The notes below the pieces were generated by a model, which worked only from the letters and a program-made list of their open reading frames with translations, was not told the DNA's origin and made no database searches. Shown here one piece after another: positions 48,741 through 61,553 of a stretch of 64,000 bases of DNA (the first letter of the stretch is position 1; every line of letters starts with the position of its first letter). Origin of the DNA: Thunnus maccoyii (lineage: Eukaryota; Chordata; Actinopteri; Scombriformes; Scombridae); the NCBI RefSeq assembly GCF_910596095.1, contig NC_056548.1, positions 14,724,651-14,788,650 on the forward strand. The letters run 5' to 3'. The translations under genes were made by a program, and so were the position numbers.

Positions 48741-51700
48741 CTGGGCAATATTGTTTGCTCATACAAGTGTTACATGTGGTTTTAGGTACTTCATCGTGAT
48801 TAACCTGAGAGGGGAACAGAGGCCAGCTGGGGAAAGTAATGCCTAAGAAGACAAACAAGCTCACAGTGAATCCTCCTCACTACTCTTCTGAAGAACTTGA
48901 CATCACTTCATAAAGGGAAGTTCATAAAGGGAACTTCTTGTGTAAAATGTTTCTCTTTCTGCCATTCATTTGTTTTATTTCCATTCTCTCGCTTGATTTT
49001 CATTCTAGTTTCATTCTCACTCACTGAGCTGTGAGCCTGGAAGCCTGGATGCTGACATCTGCCAATTAAAACAGGACATTTGAAGGCATTACAAACTGTG
49101 TATCCTGCAGTCTGTTTATTTGTGCTTTTTTTAAACAGTAGTTTGCAAAGCAGTTACTGTTTAGACTCAAGACTAAGTTTTGCTGACAGCTCAGGATATT
49201 ATAATTAACAGATTTACATTGACCCCCTTTGAAAGGGCAAACTTGAGAGTTATTTTTTCAAATATGTATACTTGAACGAATAAATGCTCAGTTCCATAAA
49301 CATGTCACTTTTGTGCCACATGTTAAGGGTTATACATTTTTAAATGTAAAACTGAGCTGATCTCATTACTGGACCATTAAGATTAAGATTGAAGACACAT
49401 TTATAGTTGTTTTTATTTAACATGAATAAGAAGAAAATGTTTCAGTTGTTTACTGTAGCATTTCCAGTAAGAAAGTGTTAATGTAGATTACAATAGCAAC
49501 ACTGAAAATACAGTATATTACTGCAGGCCTAGCTATAGTATCAACCTGTAAACATCATTCTACAGCTGAATACTGTAATTTTTACAGTAATTAACTGTTA
49601 AAGTAAATTACAGTAGTGACACTAAAAAGTTTACTAATGACTAATTTTACAGGGAAATCATAAAGTTGTATATGTTATAACTAATGGTTTTAATGGTCAA
49701 TAAATGTGTGCTAGATCACTTTAAGGTCATTAATAAGAACAAATTTTGGGTTTATCGGGTTGAGAAAAATCCTTTTGACTGATGGGACCGTATGACCACT
49801 TACCCTCTGGAAAACGGTTGCAGGAGGATCTGGACCAAAATCCATTTATTAATTACTTTAGATAGATTAAAAGTTAATAATGTTTACTAACATTTATAAC
49901 TGCATTATTACCAAGGATAAAGGATAAACACCAGCTAGAGAGCAAGAGTTTAGTTAGACACTAATTATGTAGATATATAGACGGATCGCAATTTTGGCTT
50001 AATACCTTTTTCAGTGATGATGAAAAGTGGACTTTGGGCTAACCAGCCATCTCAGCATGAGAGTCTCTATAAATTTGCATTTAGTAGACTATTTATTGTA
50101 TTTTAAAGTTGATGGACTTTATGGAAGGCAGCTCGTAGTTAACCCTGGTAAAGCATCTCTTCTATTTGCTTGAGATTAAGTAAAATTGACTAACTTTAAC
50201 TCAGTTTCTCATAATTTTAATTAAGTCAAAATATTTCATTTCTATCTTAATTTTGATTTAGTATCTCATAGTTGTATTTATTTATTTTGTCTTTTTTCTG
50301 GAAGAGCTAGGCTTCTATTAATGGAGGCTCTCCTTCCCAGAATAAATTATGAAGAGACACTTCAAGAGACAATTATAGGTAGCATAACACAGAAAGAATA
50401 GTATTTATTAAGTGCCCTTCACTGTAGAGTTTCCTCCTCCCCTCAGTTTCATGAATGAATGAATCACTACTCTCTACAATCTATATGGAGTAAAAGTGCT
50501 GAACTTATTTGTCTGTTGTGTTGATACAATGCCCTCCATCCACCAGCACCCCTCAGTGGACAGACTAAAGACATAACCACAAACAGTACAAGCCACCAAT
50601 TTGTTAATGGCTGATATGTCCTCATCAGTAACTGAACCTCACAGTGAATGTTAATAAAACTGAGTAAACAACTGTACTTTTTACACCACTGCTTGTAACT
50701 TGAAGAAATCAATTAACTATTTTGGCTTTTGAAGACACTTTTTAGCTGTGACAGTCATGAGTCATGTGTTTTCTGTCACTTCTTACATGTTATTTCATGT
50801 CATGTCATGTCTTTTTTGAAAAAATAAAATGCTATAAAAGGGTCTTAAAAGTTGCTAAGTTGGCAACACTATGTGCAAGCTAGTGGAGTATAAGATGCAA
50901 ACAAAATGGGGCCTGCTCATCAGAACTTTGCTCTATAGTGCCACTAGTGGTCAAAAACTCTACAGGGCACCTTTAAAGGTCCTCAAGATCAAACAGCACA
51001 CTTAATCACAATTGTAGTTTTTCATATGAACACTGCCTGGAAAGTTACTGTGTCTTGTAGCCAGAACAAACTGAACAGGGAGGCATTCAATTTTCACAGG
51101 GGGACTGGACTTAAAACATGGTTGGAAATCTATATTTTTACAGGGAAAAAATGCCAATATCACTGTGTGACAAGAGAATCCCTCATATTAACCCTCAGGG
51201 GCCACATCAGTTGTCAACGATCACAAAAGCACTCAGTTCATGCTTTTAACTTTTTGGACACTTTCCAAAAATAATAAAAGCGATACTTTGATGTTTTATG
51301 TACGTATTTATCTAATGCAACCTATACAAACAACTATGTACTGTTTTGAGCGGCGAGCTTAAACTTTAACCTTGTGGTTCACCCTTAATCTCGTGGTTAT
51401 GTGTGAGATTTTATGGTTATGGTGCACCTCTTAAATTAGGCTGTTAAATCACAATTAAATTATGCACAAAAACAGGTTTTATCTGCATAATCTCAAATGT
51501 AACCACCAATTCAAAACACATATTTTTTTCTTTAATTTTGTCAGATGGAGGGTGCAACATGGCATAGATAGGTGGGTACGGGTGGGGGAGCACAAGATGT
51601 GTCACGGGGGCCATTGCACCCCAGTGCCGCCCGAAAGCGATGGGCCTGAAAGAGAAGCCAGCAACACCAACTGGTGTAGGCTTGACATGAAACAGTTTGC

Positions 51701-53740
51701 AGTATTTGGTGCAGAACAGCCCACAAGACTGCTAAAGGTTGCATCTGGTGCAGTTTGACACAGGAGTTGACACAGTTAGACAGATGGTGTTGTACTTATG
51801 AAGCTGAGGTATAAACATTCTTCACAAACACACACAGAGGGATATTGGGTTTCTCCAGCCATTGAGGAACACTAAGTCCTCCTGCTTTCTCCTGTTTAGT
51901 GCTCCTTGGGGGGCTCTAAAGGAGGCAATTCATTGTACAGACTCTCTCTGTGATACCATAATCTTTTATTCCATGTAAACTTTCAGTAAATGCAGCTGTG
52001 GTGGAGTGGGTTAACTTTCTGCTAGTGGGTGTTCATGGGCAAGTGTTTACCCAATTAATCATCTGTTCTAGACTCTTGAGTTGTTCCTGGAATGAAACAG
52101 CAGCTGCAGTTCACCTTTAACAAGAATTTCTAACATTTACATTACATACATAACAATGTATCCCAACCTTGATTTTCAGATATTGCTGACAGGGTGATAA
52201 ATTTCAGTGTAGCTTGTTTCTAACAGAGCCAAACATCAACCTCGTGCCCCTCAGTAGCTTCTCCTTTTCACACTCCACGAGCCATCACCCACACCAACAC
52301 TGATGTGTGCTGTTAGCGCTTGTCTGCCCACTGAGGATTAGCCCGGTCGCCTCCTGTGTTTTTCAGCACATGAACTTCACACGTATGTAAGCAAACATAC
52401 ACACACAAACGAAATCAGCTTATTCCTCAAGGAGGCAATAATCAATTTTCATCACACAAACTCAAGTCCTCCTCTGCTCACATCTCAGAGCAACATGTCA
52501 ATTACAATGTTTGCGATCTATACCGCTGGGTAATCTTCCCTTAATTGTTAAAATGAGGCCATCTGTGATACTGTAGTTGCATACCGTTGATGTTTAGAGG
52601 GAGAATGCTTTGCATTATGCAACAAATCCTCAGTGATTGACACAATGGTATCACTGCAGCATCGTCGCCACAGCTTAATAAATCAATTTCTACGCTTGCT
52701 TCCTTTTCTGCCATGTGTGGACCAGCTCTAGCTCTTCAGAGTGTTGATAAAAATGATAACTGCCTGCAGTCATTTTCTCATCTGACCATACAGTTTCTAA
52801 ATGGACTCGGCCTCTTCCACTTAAGCCAAAATGAGTCTGACCACAGTAATGCAGGCCTGTTATCAATCAGCAGTTACCACTTAGCTCATTTCCTGTCACA
52901 GGCTCCAGGGAATAAAATTCTGCACTATACAGTGCATTTAGTGTACATTTCTTCCCTTCCTCTTAAGCTGTGTGCTAAAACACTCTACTAGCAAGCAGAC
53001 CTCATTCACTTGAGTGGCCCACACAATATGCACGCTGAGGGTCTCCAAAAAATGGGGCAAAAAGCCCTCCAAAAAGTGACATAGTCCCCTACGTGGTGGC
53101 AACAGCTCCTTCATAGGATCATCATCAGATTTAGAAAGTTTCAACCCAAAAAGAGTCCAGTTCTAAACTCTCTGATACATTTTTAGCTGGATGCCTCCGA
53201 GAGCTGATTGGCGGAGCAGAAGGAGACATATGCCATCAGACCAGGCTGGGGCGCACTGCAGTGGGACAGGTTCTCAACATTTGTCCTATATCTGGTTCTG
53301 TCATTGTGCTTTAAAGCAGCCTTCAGATTATACACAGTGGTGCAGGATCTTATTCTGTAAAAGTAGTGAGACTACACTATAAAAATACTCCAAAGAAAAA
53401 ATTTGTCATTAAAAATTGAATAATAAAAAAAAAGGAAACGTAAGCAAAATGTACTTCATTATCAAAAGTTAAAGTATGTGTTAAGCAGCATGGACCCTTT
53501 CACACTATTGTATTATTGTATTATTATATTATTGCATTATTGTAAGCAGCCTTTAAATATTGTAGCTGGTTAATTACTTTATAATTAGGTAATTTAATCT
53601 ATAACAATGTATCAATATTCATAAACCCAAAAATATGTTTTGGACTTAAAATCTTGATCTGGAACTACAGCTATCAGATAAATAGTGTAGTAGAAAAGTA
53701 GAAATATAAAGTAGCATTATTGGAAATACTTATTTCAAAA
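48741..53740. other. Gene-free intergenic DNA
   Basis: No exon or RNA gene recognised. Patches at 49,550-49,620 (ACTGTAATTTTTACAGTAATT-like palindromic text), 49,670-49,900 and 50,860-50,985 look like dispersed fish repeats. The open frame at 51,462-51,758 has no family features. Confidence 0.5.
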
Positions 53741-53744
53741 CTGT

Positions 53745-54130
53745 ACTTAAAGGACCAGTTGTAGGATTTAGTGGCATCTAGTGGTGAGGTTGCAGATTAC
53801 AACCAGATTACACCCCTCTCTACGGCTGTAGAGATGGTATTTTTTTAGAATCCAGATTCCAAACATGGCTGACCTAGCTCAGCTAAGCCTGGTCATTCCT
53901 CCTGTGTCTCATCTCATAAACATTTAGATAAGAAGGAAGAACCATTCCCTACAGCAATGGTTTTGGGTAGGTGGAGAGGGAGTGTTGCATGTCTAGACAA
54001 CAAGGGATCTGCCCTGATTTGAGTTTGCCCTATTTGGTCTCAGTCACTTTCAGCTGTCAGTTATCAGGGATAGAGAGAGACGACCACAATAACAAAAAGG
54101 TCACCCCAAAAATGTGTTAAAAGTGCTTAT
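53745..54130 (+). repeat. Dispersed repeat (GGACCAGT...GGCATCTAGTGG family)
   Basis: The text TAGGATTTAGTGGCATCTAG, then TGGTGAGGTTGCAGATTACA, is a repeat start I recognise from percomorph genomes, generally flanked by sequences resembling inverted ends. The far end is not clearly defined, so the right limit is approximate. Confidence 0.5.
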
Positions 54131-57100
54131 GACGTCTAACAAAGTGCTAAAGTGCAAATAAGTGCTGTCGAAACAGTCTTCTTATAATTACATGTTAATA
54201 CAACATCACACCTTTGTGTGTTGCGACTGTCACTTAAAAGCTGCATTCACTATTTTTTGACTAAAGTGAAATGTGTTGCTCACAGTGGTGAACCACAGAG
54301 AACCACACCTGAATAAGCAGTTCCTCTCAGGTCTGTATTTCAGCTTCTTTCAACACATCGTTTTGGTTTTATGGCCCGTAACTTTACCGCTTTCTCTCAG
54401 CATCATTTCCAGATGTAACAGGCAGCTGTTTTACGTGAAAAAGCTCTAAAAAATCCCTAAAAACCCCATTATATCTTACCTGCCTAGCTGGTGAACACTG
54501 AGGAGCATTTAGCAGCTAAGAAGTCAGATACTTAACTTGGGAATTGGAGGAGACCAAAACAGACCTACATTCACCAGGTGGCCAGAAACATGACATGTGT
54601 GTTGCAACTGTAAGAACTTAGGTAATAATATGTAAATGTTATGTTATAGTTTGCTGTGCTGCTCCCAAGTGGCCACAAAAATCTACATGTCTGTTTAAGA
54701 TTTGATTTAGTTCCCTTTTTGATATTGAGTCTTGCAGAAATGTTTTCCACCTGGAACACAATGTGGATGCTTCTTGGCAAGAACTTGGTCCATTTACTAG
54801 CTGACCTACTCAGGATACGTTGAAGTGTCTAAAAATGAATGAACTCATGCCAGAATCCACATGGACTTTTATTCTGCCAGATGTCCAGTTTCAAATATGT
54901 AACTATATATTTAGAATTTTAAATCATTAAGTGGATGAATTAAAATACAAATAAACTGTGGAAAACATATATTTGCATAACATTCCCCACTTTATGAATA
55001 AAAAAGTTGTTAAAAAATCTCAAAATATCCGCATCATCCAGTGCTTGCATGTGGTATAATGCGCTGACTTTAAGGCTTGCTGGATACCTCATTACTTGAC
55101 TATAAATAGGACTTGCAGGGCCAGTGTGAGATTGGATGTAGCCAGTGACTGTGCTGTGCTGCAATGTGTTTAGAGATAACAGAAACAGAGTCACAGAAAT
55201 TGCTCCATGCTGCTCCTACTGAACTGGGTCACTCACACTGGAGCTTTCTCACACAGAAAACTATAAAACATCACATTAGGACTCTAGTTTCTAATACAAA
55301 TGCATTCAGGTTCACAAGATGTATGAAGTGTTTCATGTGTACGTCTAAATGTGTGTTTTCTTCTTGTTCAGCTGCACATAGCACCTAATAAAAATGGATT
55401 TTAGAGCAGAATTGATGATACAGATAGCAGATACCTCAGCAATTAATGTTGTGTTTTTGCATGTTTTCTGAGTGAAAGAGAGGGTGTGAAAACAGAAAAG
55501 AGTGCGTGTTTTTGTTTTGTTTTTGTGTGAGGGGGTGCGCATTAGTAGGGCCAGACAGTCATGGTCAGTCAAGTCACTGAGCCCTGCCCGACTATACTCT
55601 CTGTGGAGCTTTGATACAGAGGATGTTGTTTGTCATTGCTTGCAGGGAAATTCAAGAACACAGAATGACTTTGTATATGATAACTTTACTGAAAAGTAAA
55701 CATTTCAATGTCCAGCAGAAGCAAAATATACAGTTATATTTTGTACAACAAGGTCAATAACAGCTTTCTGCAACAGATGCAGTCTATCCACAAAAAAGAA
55801 ATCATTAACACTAAAAGCAATCATCTGTGATGGGGGAGACATGGCACATTGCTAATGTAATTTCCAAGGGTATCAAAGTCATGTATGAATGCTTTATGGA
55901 TTATTTTAGTAGTTGAGTCAATAAAATAGATATCATTACACTCCATAATGTTCAATCTCCTCAGAAAAGTATCACAACTTTATATAACTCTAACCCATTA
56001 CGGTATGTTAAGTTTTTTTTAACCATGTAAATGTTGATCCTTATGGATGAGTTCAGCTATAAACTGAAGATTATATACTGGAAAATTTCAGAACTTCACA
56101 TTTATGTCATGACATAGACACTAGCCAAACACAAGGACTTGTCCTCAAAGTACTGTTCCTCTAGGGAAACTTCAACTTCATTCAACATCAGTGGAAACAA
56201 GCCTCCCAGTAGCACATGTCTTAGAGAGATGTTGATGGTCCGTTCCCTTTTTCCTGCCATAGATTATTTGTTCAGATGAATGCATCGTTAATTTGCACCT
56301 CAGCGACATAACTTCATGCTACATCAAACTCTGAATGACCCTCAACTATTTGACACAAATGCCCCTGCTAGTTTTTAATGGGCTTGTCTGAAGTTTTTTC
56401 ATGACAAAGATTAATTTAACTGTTGAGAACACCTTCACTAAGAAAATATAATGACTGAGATCAGCTTTTTCCATCTTTGGTTGGAGGGAAAATCAGCATA
56501 CTCATGGATCACTGTCTTGGATTTTGTGTGCAGTGTGTCAAATGCATGAGATTAATATCAGGACAGTCACAGAGGTTAGTTTTCTTTTAAGAGGAGAAGA
56601 ATAGCAGTGATTATGTAGTGCCTACTTTTATAAAAGACAAAACCATGTTTGTTAGCTTACTACACATGTGGCCTGAACATGTGGCACAGCGACGACCTTA
56701 AGATCATGACCTACTGACCCAAGGGCAACATGAGGAATGAAAAAAAAATGTTGAAAAATACATTCATATGACCACACATGATTCACATGACTGGTCATGA
56801 TGTGAATATTATGCAAGTCATCTACACTTTGATTGCATAAATCATGTCTGTTTCATCCAGATTAAGCTTTAAAGATGCTTACTATTAGCCTCAGTGGAAA
56901 TACCAGCTGCTGTTCTGGAAAGTCTTGAAAAACAATGGACGAAACAGACTGGGTATTAACAGAGTAACAAGGTATCGTTCATTATTGTAAGGTAATTATT
57001 CATCATTTTAAGGTAGAAGAAAAGAAGAAAGGAGAAGAGAGAAGACAGCTCAGGTGAGAGAAAAAACCGGGAGCTGTCCCTGGTCCTGATTTAGCAGTAG

Positions 57101-57260
57101 CTGTTTTCCATTAACTGTATAGTGCTGAAAAGTGCCAAAGTATCAACAAGTCGCAGGGCATGTCGTGGTTATAACACATATATTTTTCTCTGTATGTGAG
57201 TCTCCCTCCGGTCGTAAATGTGTTTATCTTCTTGTTCCTTCGGTTGGATGTTTGAATTTT
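54131..57260. other. Gene-free intergenic DNA
   Basis: AT-rich, no convincing exon, RNA gene or promoter. Short open frames lack domain features. Confidence 0.5.
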
Positions 57261-57267
57261 ACTGTGC

Positions 57268-57660
57268 AGGATGATGTATGTGCAGCGTTTGACACTTGAA
57301 GGATGTTCATCTGCTGAACTTTCTCTGTGCTCACCCAAAATTTAGAGTTTAAGGTGGGCACCTACAGGTAGGATTTGTAATATCACCACTACTCGGAGTC
57401 AGATGTGGTCCAGTATTCAACTTACACAAGTGTGATGTAGGAACTTGAAACCTCCAGTGCACATACACTGAGAATGGACTTTACAGTGAAGTAGGAGACA
57501 TCTTGTGGTCAGCAGTTAAACTTCTGGACATAAGAATATTTGCATATTCATAGATTCTGGATTTTTAATGAGGGAGAAAGAGTAGATGCTTAGACACAAA
57601 TTAGTATTCAAACTAGAGTATTTTATATACATCTTAAAACATGACTGGAGGGGATCTTTA
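57268..57660. repeat. Direct duplication, left copy
   Basis: Shares long stretches with 58,623-59,090, for example GTCCAGTATTCAACTTACAC, AAGTGTGATGT, CCTCCAGTGCAC, AGTGAAGTAGGAGACATCTT and ATAGATTCTGGATTTTT, ending in ACATG(A/T)CTGGAGGGGATCTTT. Same order, same strand, with small indels. Confidence 0.85.
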
Positions 57661-58059
57661 TTGTGTCCCTATCTATCACTATCTAATAATATCACTTTAC
57701 AGCCTACATCAAACTTGACTGGGTTTTACAACTATGAGGTCAAAGGCCAAAAACAATTTAAAAAGTATGTGTGAATAATGTGATTTCTGGAACATTGCCT
57801 CAAAACTTCTAAAACTTCTACAAATTTCAGCTGTTAACAAAACCAGCTGAACACCACAGATGTAGACAGTAAAGAGTGAATCAGAATAACGTCAATGGAA
57901 GTGACGAGTCAATTTCAATTAAAAGTTGCTGATGAGGAAATGTATAAAAGTGGAAGTGGAGATATGATTGCTACAATCCACTTGAGATGAGAAAATATAT
58001 AACACTAGATTCATTATTTGAAGTCATTTCAGTTCCTCATTTTGGAAAATGGACAATGT

Positions 58060-58086
58060 CCTGGTGTGTGTGTGTGTGTGTGTGTC
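58060..58086. repeat. GT microsatellite
   Basis: About 12 GT units; a second short run lies at 58,289-58,311. Confidence 0.9.
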
Positions 58087-58622
58087 TGTCATAGGCTACT
58101 TTTAGGGACAAATTTCAGACTGAAGACCAGTTGATTGGGGATATGGCTTGTCTGATTGGGGACAAAAGCTGTGTCTCCCATTGGTAAAACGCTGATTTTT
58201 GGGACAGTGCTTATGGTTAAGATTAGGTTAAGTCTCCAGGAGATGAAGGTAAGTCTATGTAATGTCCCCAGAAGTGACCTAGCACAAATGTGTGTGTGTG
58301 TGTGTGTGTGTTGGTGGAGGGAGGGGGTTCATTAATTTATCTATTTTCTGAGCAGACTAGAAATTAATTTCACAAAAATAACCAGGCTATCGAATAGATT
58401 GCAGCCTCTGTGAAAGCAATATGTGAACTTGAGAACCTACATGATGCATTGCATGAGAGCAAGAGGTTCACAGCCTTGTGTGTAACTGACAGTGACCCAA
58501 TACCAACGTCAATGATAGCCGGTTTCACACATCAGAAGTGCCAAAAGTGGTGGAAGTCAAAGTGTGTGAATCCCACATCCTAAATTCAGTTACAGTATAT
58601 TGTCTGTTTTGAGAATTCAAAA

Positions 58623-59090
58623 GGATGCTGTGATGTTTTGACACTAGAAGGCAGTTTTCATATTCATCTGTTGAAAGTGGAAAGTTTCTTTGCGCTCACC
58701 TTAAATCTGAGTTTAAGCCATGTACTTACGAGCATGATTTGTGACATCACAACTAGTTTAGAGCCAATCCTGGTCCAGTATTCAACTTACACAAGTGTGA
58801 TGTGGAAACTTGAAGCCTCCAGTGCACAAACACTGAGATTGGACTCTACAGTGAAGTAGGAGACATCTTGTGTCCAGTTAAACTATTAACTATTAACAAT
58901 ATTTGCATATTTATAGATTCTGGATTTTTCAATGAGATAAGGAACAGATATAATTTTAAGGATTTTAATGAGGTAATTTGACTTTTTTTTTGGTGGAAAA
59001 ACTATATCAGACACACATTATTATTCAAAGCAGACTGTTTTTTAAAAAAAAAAAAAAAATCTTATAACATGTCTGGAGGGGATCTTTGAG
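58623..59090. repeat. Direct duplication, right copy
   Basis: Partner of 57,268-57,660, about 1.35 kb away, visibly diverged and longer through an A/T-rich insertion. It may be a tandem-type duplication or two insertions of one repeat family. Confidence 0.85.
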
Positions 59091-59094
59091 GTTT

Positions 59095-59720
59095 ATAAAT
59101 TATAACTAATGGCTTTCATTAATAGTTATTACATGCTTTATAGATCAGTTATAAACATGAATAAAAACACCTTTTGAGTCACCAGGTTCTTGCTGGTGTT
59201 TATCCTGCTCCATCATCATGCATGCTTTGTCTTTTTAACCCTTTATTTCATCATACAGGCCCCTCCAACAGAAGGTCTGACCTCTGACAATATAACTGAA
59301 GGGCATTTAGACCAAAACGTATATATATTCACAACGTATTCAAGAGTTACAACTGCAGATTTGAACTTTTGTAGGAACATTAATGGATGAATTAAGTTAT
59401 TAATGGATGTTAACATATAGAAGTGCTTATGACTTACTAACTTTTGCTGGTGACTTATTAGAACAGGGCAACACACATTTGTAAATGCAGAGTTGATGTT
59501 TATTATCCTTTATAAACGCTTTACTAACTTATAACTGCAGACTTGACGTCTTATTAGAAAGAGCAGAACTCTTGACCCAGTAATGACTTAATAATGACTT
59601 GACTGTTAATGACTCATCAGCCAGAGAGGTTTTTCACAATATGGCAGCCCAAAAAGTTGTTCTTTATGGTTTATAAGTAATCTATAGAGAATCGCTAATG
59701 ACTTGTTAGGGAGAAGTACA
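59095..59720. repeat. Probable dispersed repeat
   Basis: Repeated TAATGACTT/TTATAA-type motifs resemble text at 49,670-49,720 (TTATAACTAATGG). Boundaries are not defined. Confidence 0.35.
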
Positions 59721-59827
59721 TGGTGCATGGTGAGAGAAGGTAAGTTTTCCAATTCAAATCACAATGTTTAAAGTGCACATGTGACAAATGAGAGACACTG
59801 GGCACTATGACCCAGCAGATAGCCTAC

Positions 59828-59844
59828 TCTTCCTGGAGAGAGAG

Positions 59845-59915
<71 letters not shown>
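59828..59915. repeat. GA microsatellite
   Basis: More than 35 GA units with one ACAGAAAG interruption, ending about 40 nt before the htr1b TATA box. The Arg/Glu and Ser/Leu frames here are artefacts. Confidence 0.97.
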
Positions 59916-59918
<3 letters not shown>

Positions 59919-59953
59919 CTGTGATCAGTGGTGCTTGTTTGATGCAGAGTGTG

Positions 59954-59960
59954 TATAAAA
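59954..59960 (+). promoter_or_regulatory. htr1b: Putative htr1b TATA box
   Basis: TATAAAA about 460 nt before the start codon, in GC-richer sequence after the GA tract. A start near 59,985 would give a leader of about 435 nt. Distance and context fit, but no initiation data can be read from sequence. Confidence 0.5.
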
Positions 59961-60036
59961 CCGAGACTTTGGGTCGGCTCACCATTCAACCACAGGGGCC
60001 TTCAGGAGACACAGCTCTGGAGAACTTCTGCCCTAC

Positions 60037-60147
60037 ATGCGGATTATCTGTGACATCTTACCCCAGATGTTGGGGCATCAGGACGCACTGCTCATCACTT
60101 ACACACAAACTTTTTCTGACTTATTTGTTGCGTGTATTTACAGTTAA
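60037..60147 (+). other. Upstream ORF 1 in the htr1b leader
   Basis: ATG to TAA, 36 codons, closed before the main ATG. It exists in the mRNA only if transcription starts upstream and no leader intron removes it; a TTTACAG acceptor-like string ends at 60,143. Confidence 0.4.
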
Positions 60148-60162
60148 GAAAAGTTTGCTTTT

Positions 60163-60246
60163 ATGGCTAAAAAACGGAAAAGTGTGAATTCCTGCGAGGA
60201 ATGGATATTTACTTCCAAACATCGGCATCTGTGTATTAAAATCTAA
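60163..60246 (+). other. Upstream ORF 2 in the htr1b leader
   Basis: ATG GCT context (G at +4), 27 codons, starts MAKKRKSVNSC and ends before the main ATG. May dampen receptor translation. Confidence 0.4.
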
Positions 60247-60419
60247 TGAAACAGAAGAAAATGAGGAAGAAAGGAATCCATATTTATACTTCAGACTGTG
60301 CCATTCATCCGGCCGGATGGCACGGATAGTTTTACCACCTCATCAAGAGAAAAGGGGGCACCTTAAAGACAGACATCTCAGAGGGTGAAATAAAAAATGA
60401 CAAAAAGTGACTAAAAGTT

Positions 60420-61553
60420 ATGGATCACTCCGGTCAAGTCGAGCCGACTCAACCGGTGAACACCACAAACGACAGTTTTGTTACAAATGCATCCACGGTG
60501 GATAAGAGCGCAGAGAGTCTCGCCTATCAGATCAGTCTGGCGATGATTCTCTCTGCCATCACGCTCGCCACCACTTTATCCAACGCGTTCGTCATTGCCA
60601 CAATCTCCCAGTCGAAGAAGCTGCAAACTCCTGCGAACTTTTTGATCGCCTCTCTGGCCGTCACCGACCTGCTGGTGTCCATTCTGGTGATGCCCATCTG
60701 CGTCTCGTACACGGTCAACCACACATGGACGCTCGGGCAAATTGTGTGCGACATCTGGCTTTCCTCGGACATAACGTGTTGCACCGCGTCCATCCTCCAC
60801 TTGTGCGTAATAGCGCTGGATAGATTCTGGGCCATCACGGACGCGGTGGAGTACTCCAAAAAGCGCACGACGGGACGCGCAGCCGGGATGGTGGCCACAG
60901 CTTGGGTCATCGCCATCTCCATCTCCCTGCCGCCTCTCTTCTGGAGGCAGGTGAAGGCGGGGGGGCTGACCGACTGCAACGTCAACACGGATCATATTTT
61001 CTACACCATCTACTCCACCTTCGGGGCATTCTACATTCCCACATTGCTGCTTATTGTCCTCTACGGGCGGATATATGTCGAGGCTCGGAAGCGGATTCTC
61101 AAGCAGTCCCCAAAGAAAGTGGGGAAGAGACTCACCTCGGCGCACCTGGTCACCAACTCCCCCGGATCCGTGGCGTCCACCGCCTCTCTGCAGTGCAAGA
61201 GACACGACACTCCTTCAAGCGACACCGGGTCTTCAACAAGCGAGAACCAGGTGAAGGTGACGGTGTCGGACGCGCTTTTGGAGAAGAAGCGCATCTCAGC
61301 AGCCAGAGAGAGAAAAGCGACAAAGACACTGGGGATAATCCTCGGCGCTTATATTGTCTGCTGGCTGCCGTTTTTCATATACACGCTGGTGGTGGCCACA
61401 TGTGACACATGTTTAATCCCCGAGTTATTTGACTTTTTCACCTGGCTGGGATATCTGAACTCCCTCATCAACCCGATCATATACACGATGTCTAATGAGG
61501 ACTTCAAGAAAGCTTTCCATAAACTCGTACGCTTCAGATGCTGCAGGTCGTGA
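60420..61553 (+). CDS. htr1b: 5-hydroxytryptamine receptor 1B
   Basis: Single exon, 377 residues, like mammalian HTR1B (390). A Gi-coupled serotonin receptor that lowers cAMP, acting at axon terminals as auto- or heteroreceptor. Seven helices are intact: N-glycosylation sites N14, N17 and N23; C110-C186 disulfide; amine-binding D117 (SSDITCC); DRF at 134-136 where the family has DRY; ICL3 about 222-298; CWLP at 314-317; NPIIY at 351-355; palmitoylatable Cys 374-375. Subtype 1B rather than 1D is indicated by [15 protein letters not shown] and [16 protein letters not shown]341 in FFTWLGY matches human Thr355, the residue that is Asn in rodents and alters drug binding. Proximity to nt5e agrees with HTR1B lying on human 6q14. 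Confidence 0.96.
   Translation: MDHSGQVEPTQPVNTTNDSFVTNASTVDKSAESLAYQISLAMILSAITLATTLSNAFVIATISQSKKLQTPANFLIASLAVTDLLVSILVMPICVSYTVNHTWTLGQIVCDIWLSSDITCCTASILHLCVIALDRFWAITDAVEYSKKRTTGRAAGMVATAWVIAISISLPPLFWRQVKAGGLTDCNVNTDHIFYTIYSTFGAFYIPTLLLIVLYGRIYVEARKRILKQSPKKVGKRLTSAHLVTNSPGSVASTASLQCKRHDTPSSDTGSSTSENQVKVTVSDALLEKKRISAARERKATKTLGIILGAYIVCWLPFFIYTLVVATCDTCLIPELFDFFTWLGYLNSLINPIIYTMSNEDFKKAFHKLVRFRCCRS

Noticed and set aside
51462-51758. 98-codon frame in the gene desert
   Set aside because: No recognisable motif, no promoter or splice context; likely repeat-derived or chance.
60527-61405. Long minus-strand and alternative plus-strand frames inside htr1b
   Set aside because: Shadows of the GC-rich receptor exon, which accounts for the whole segment with all seven helices.
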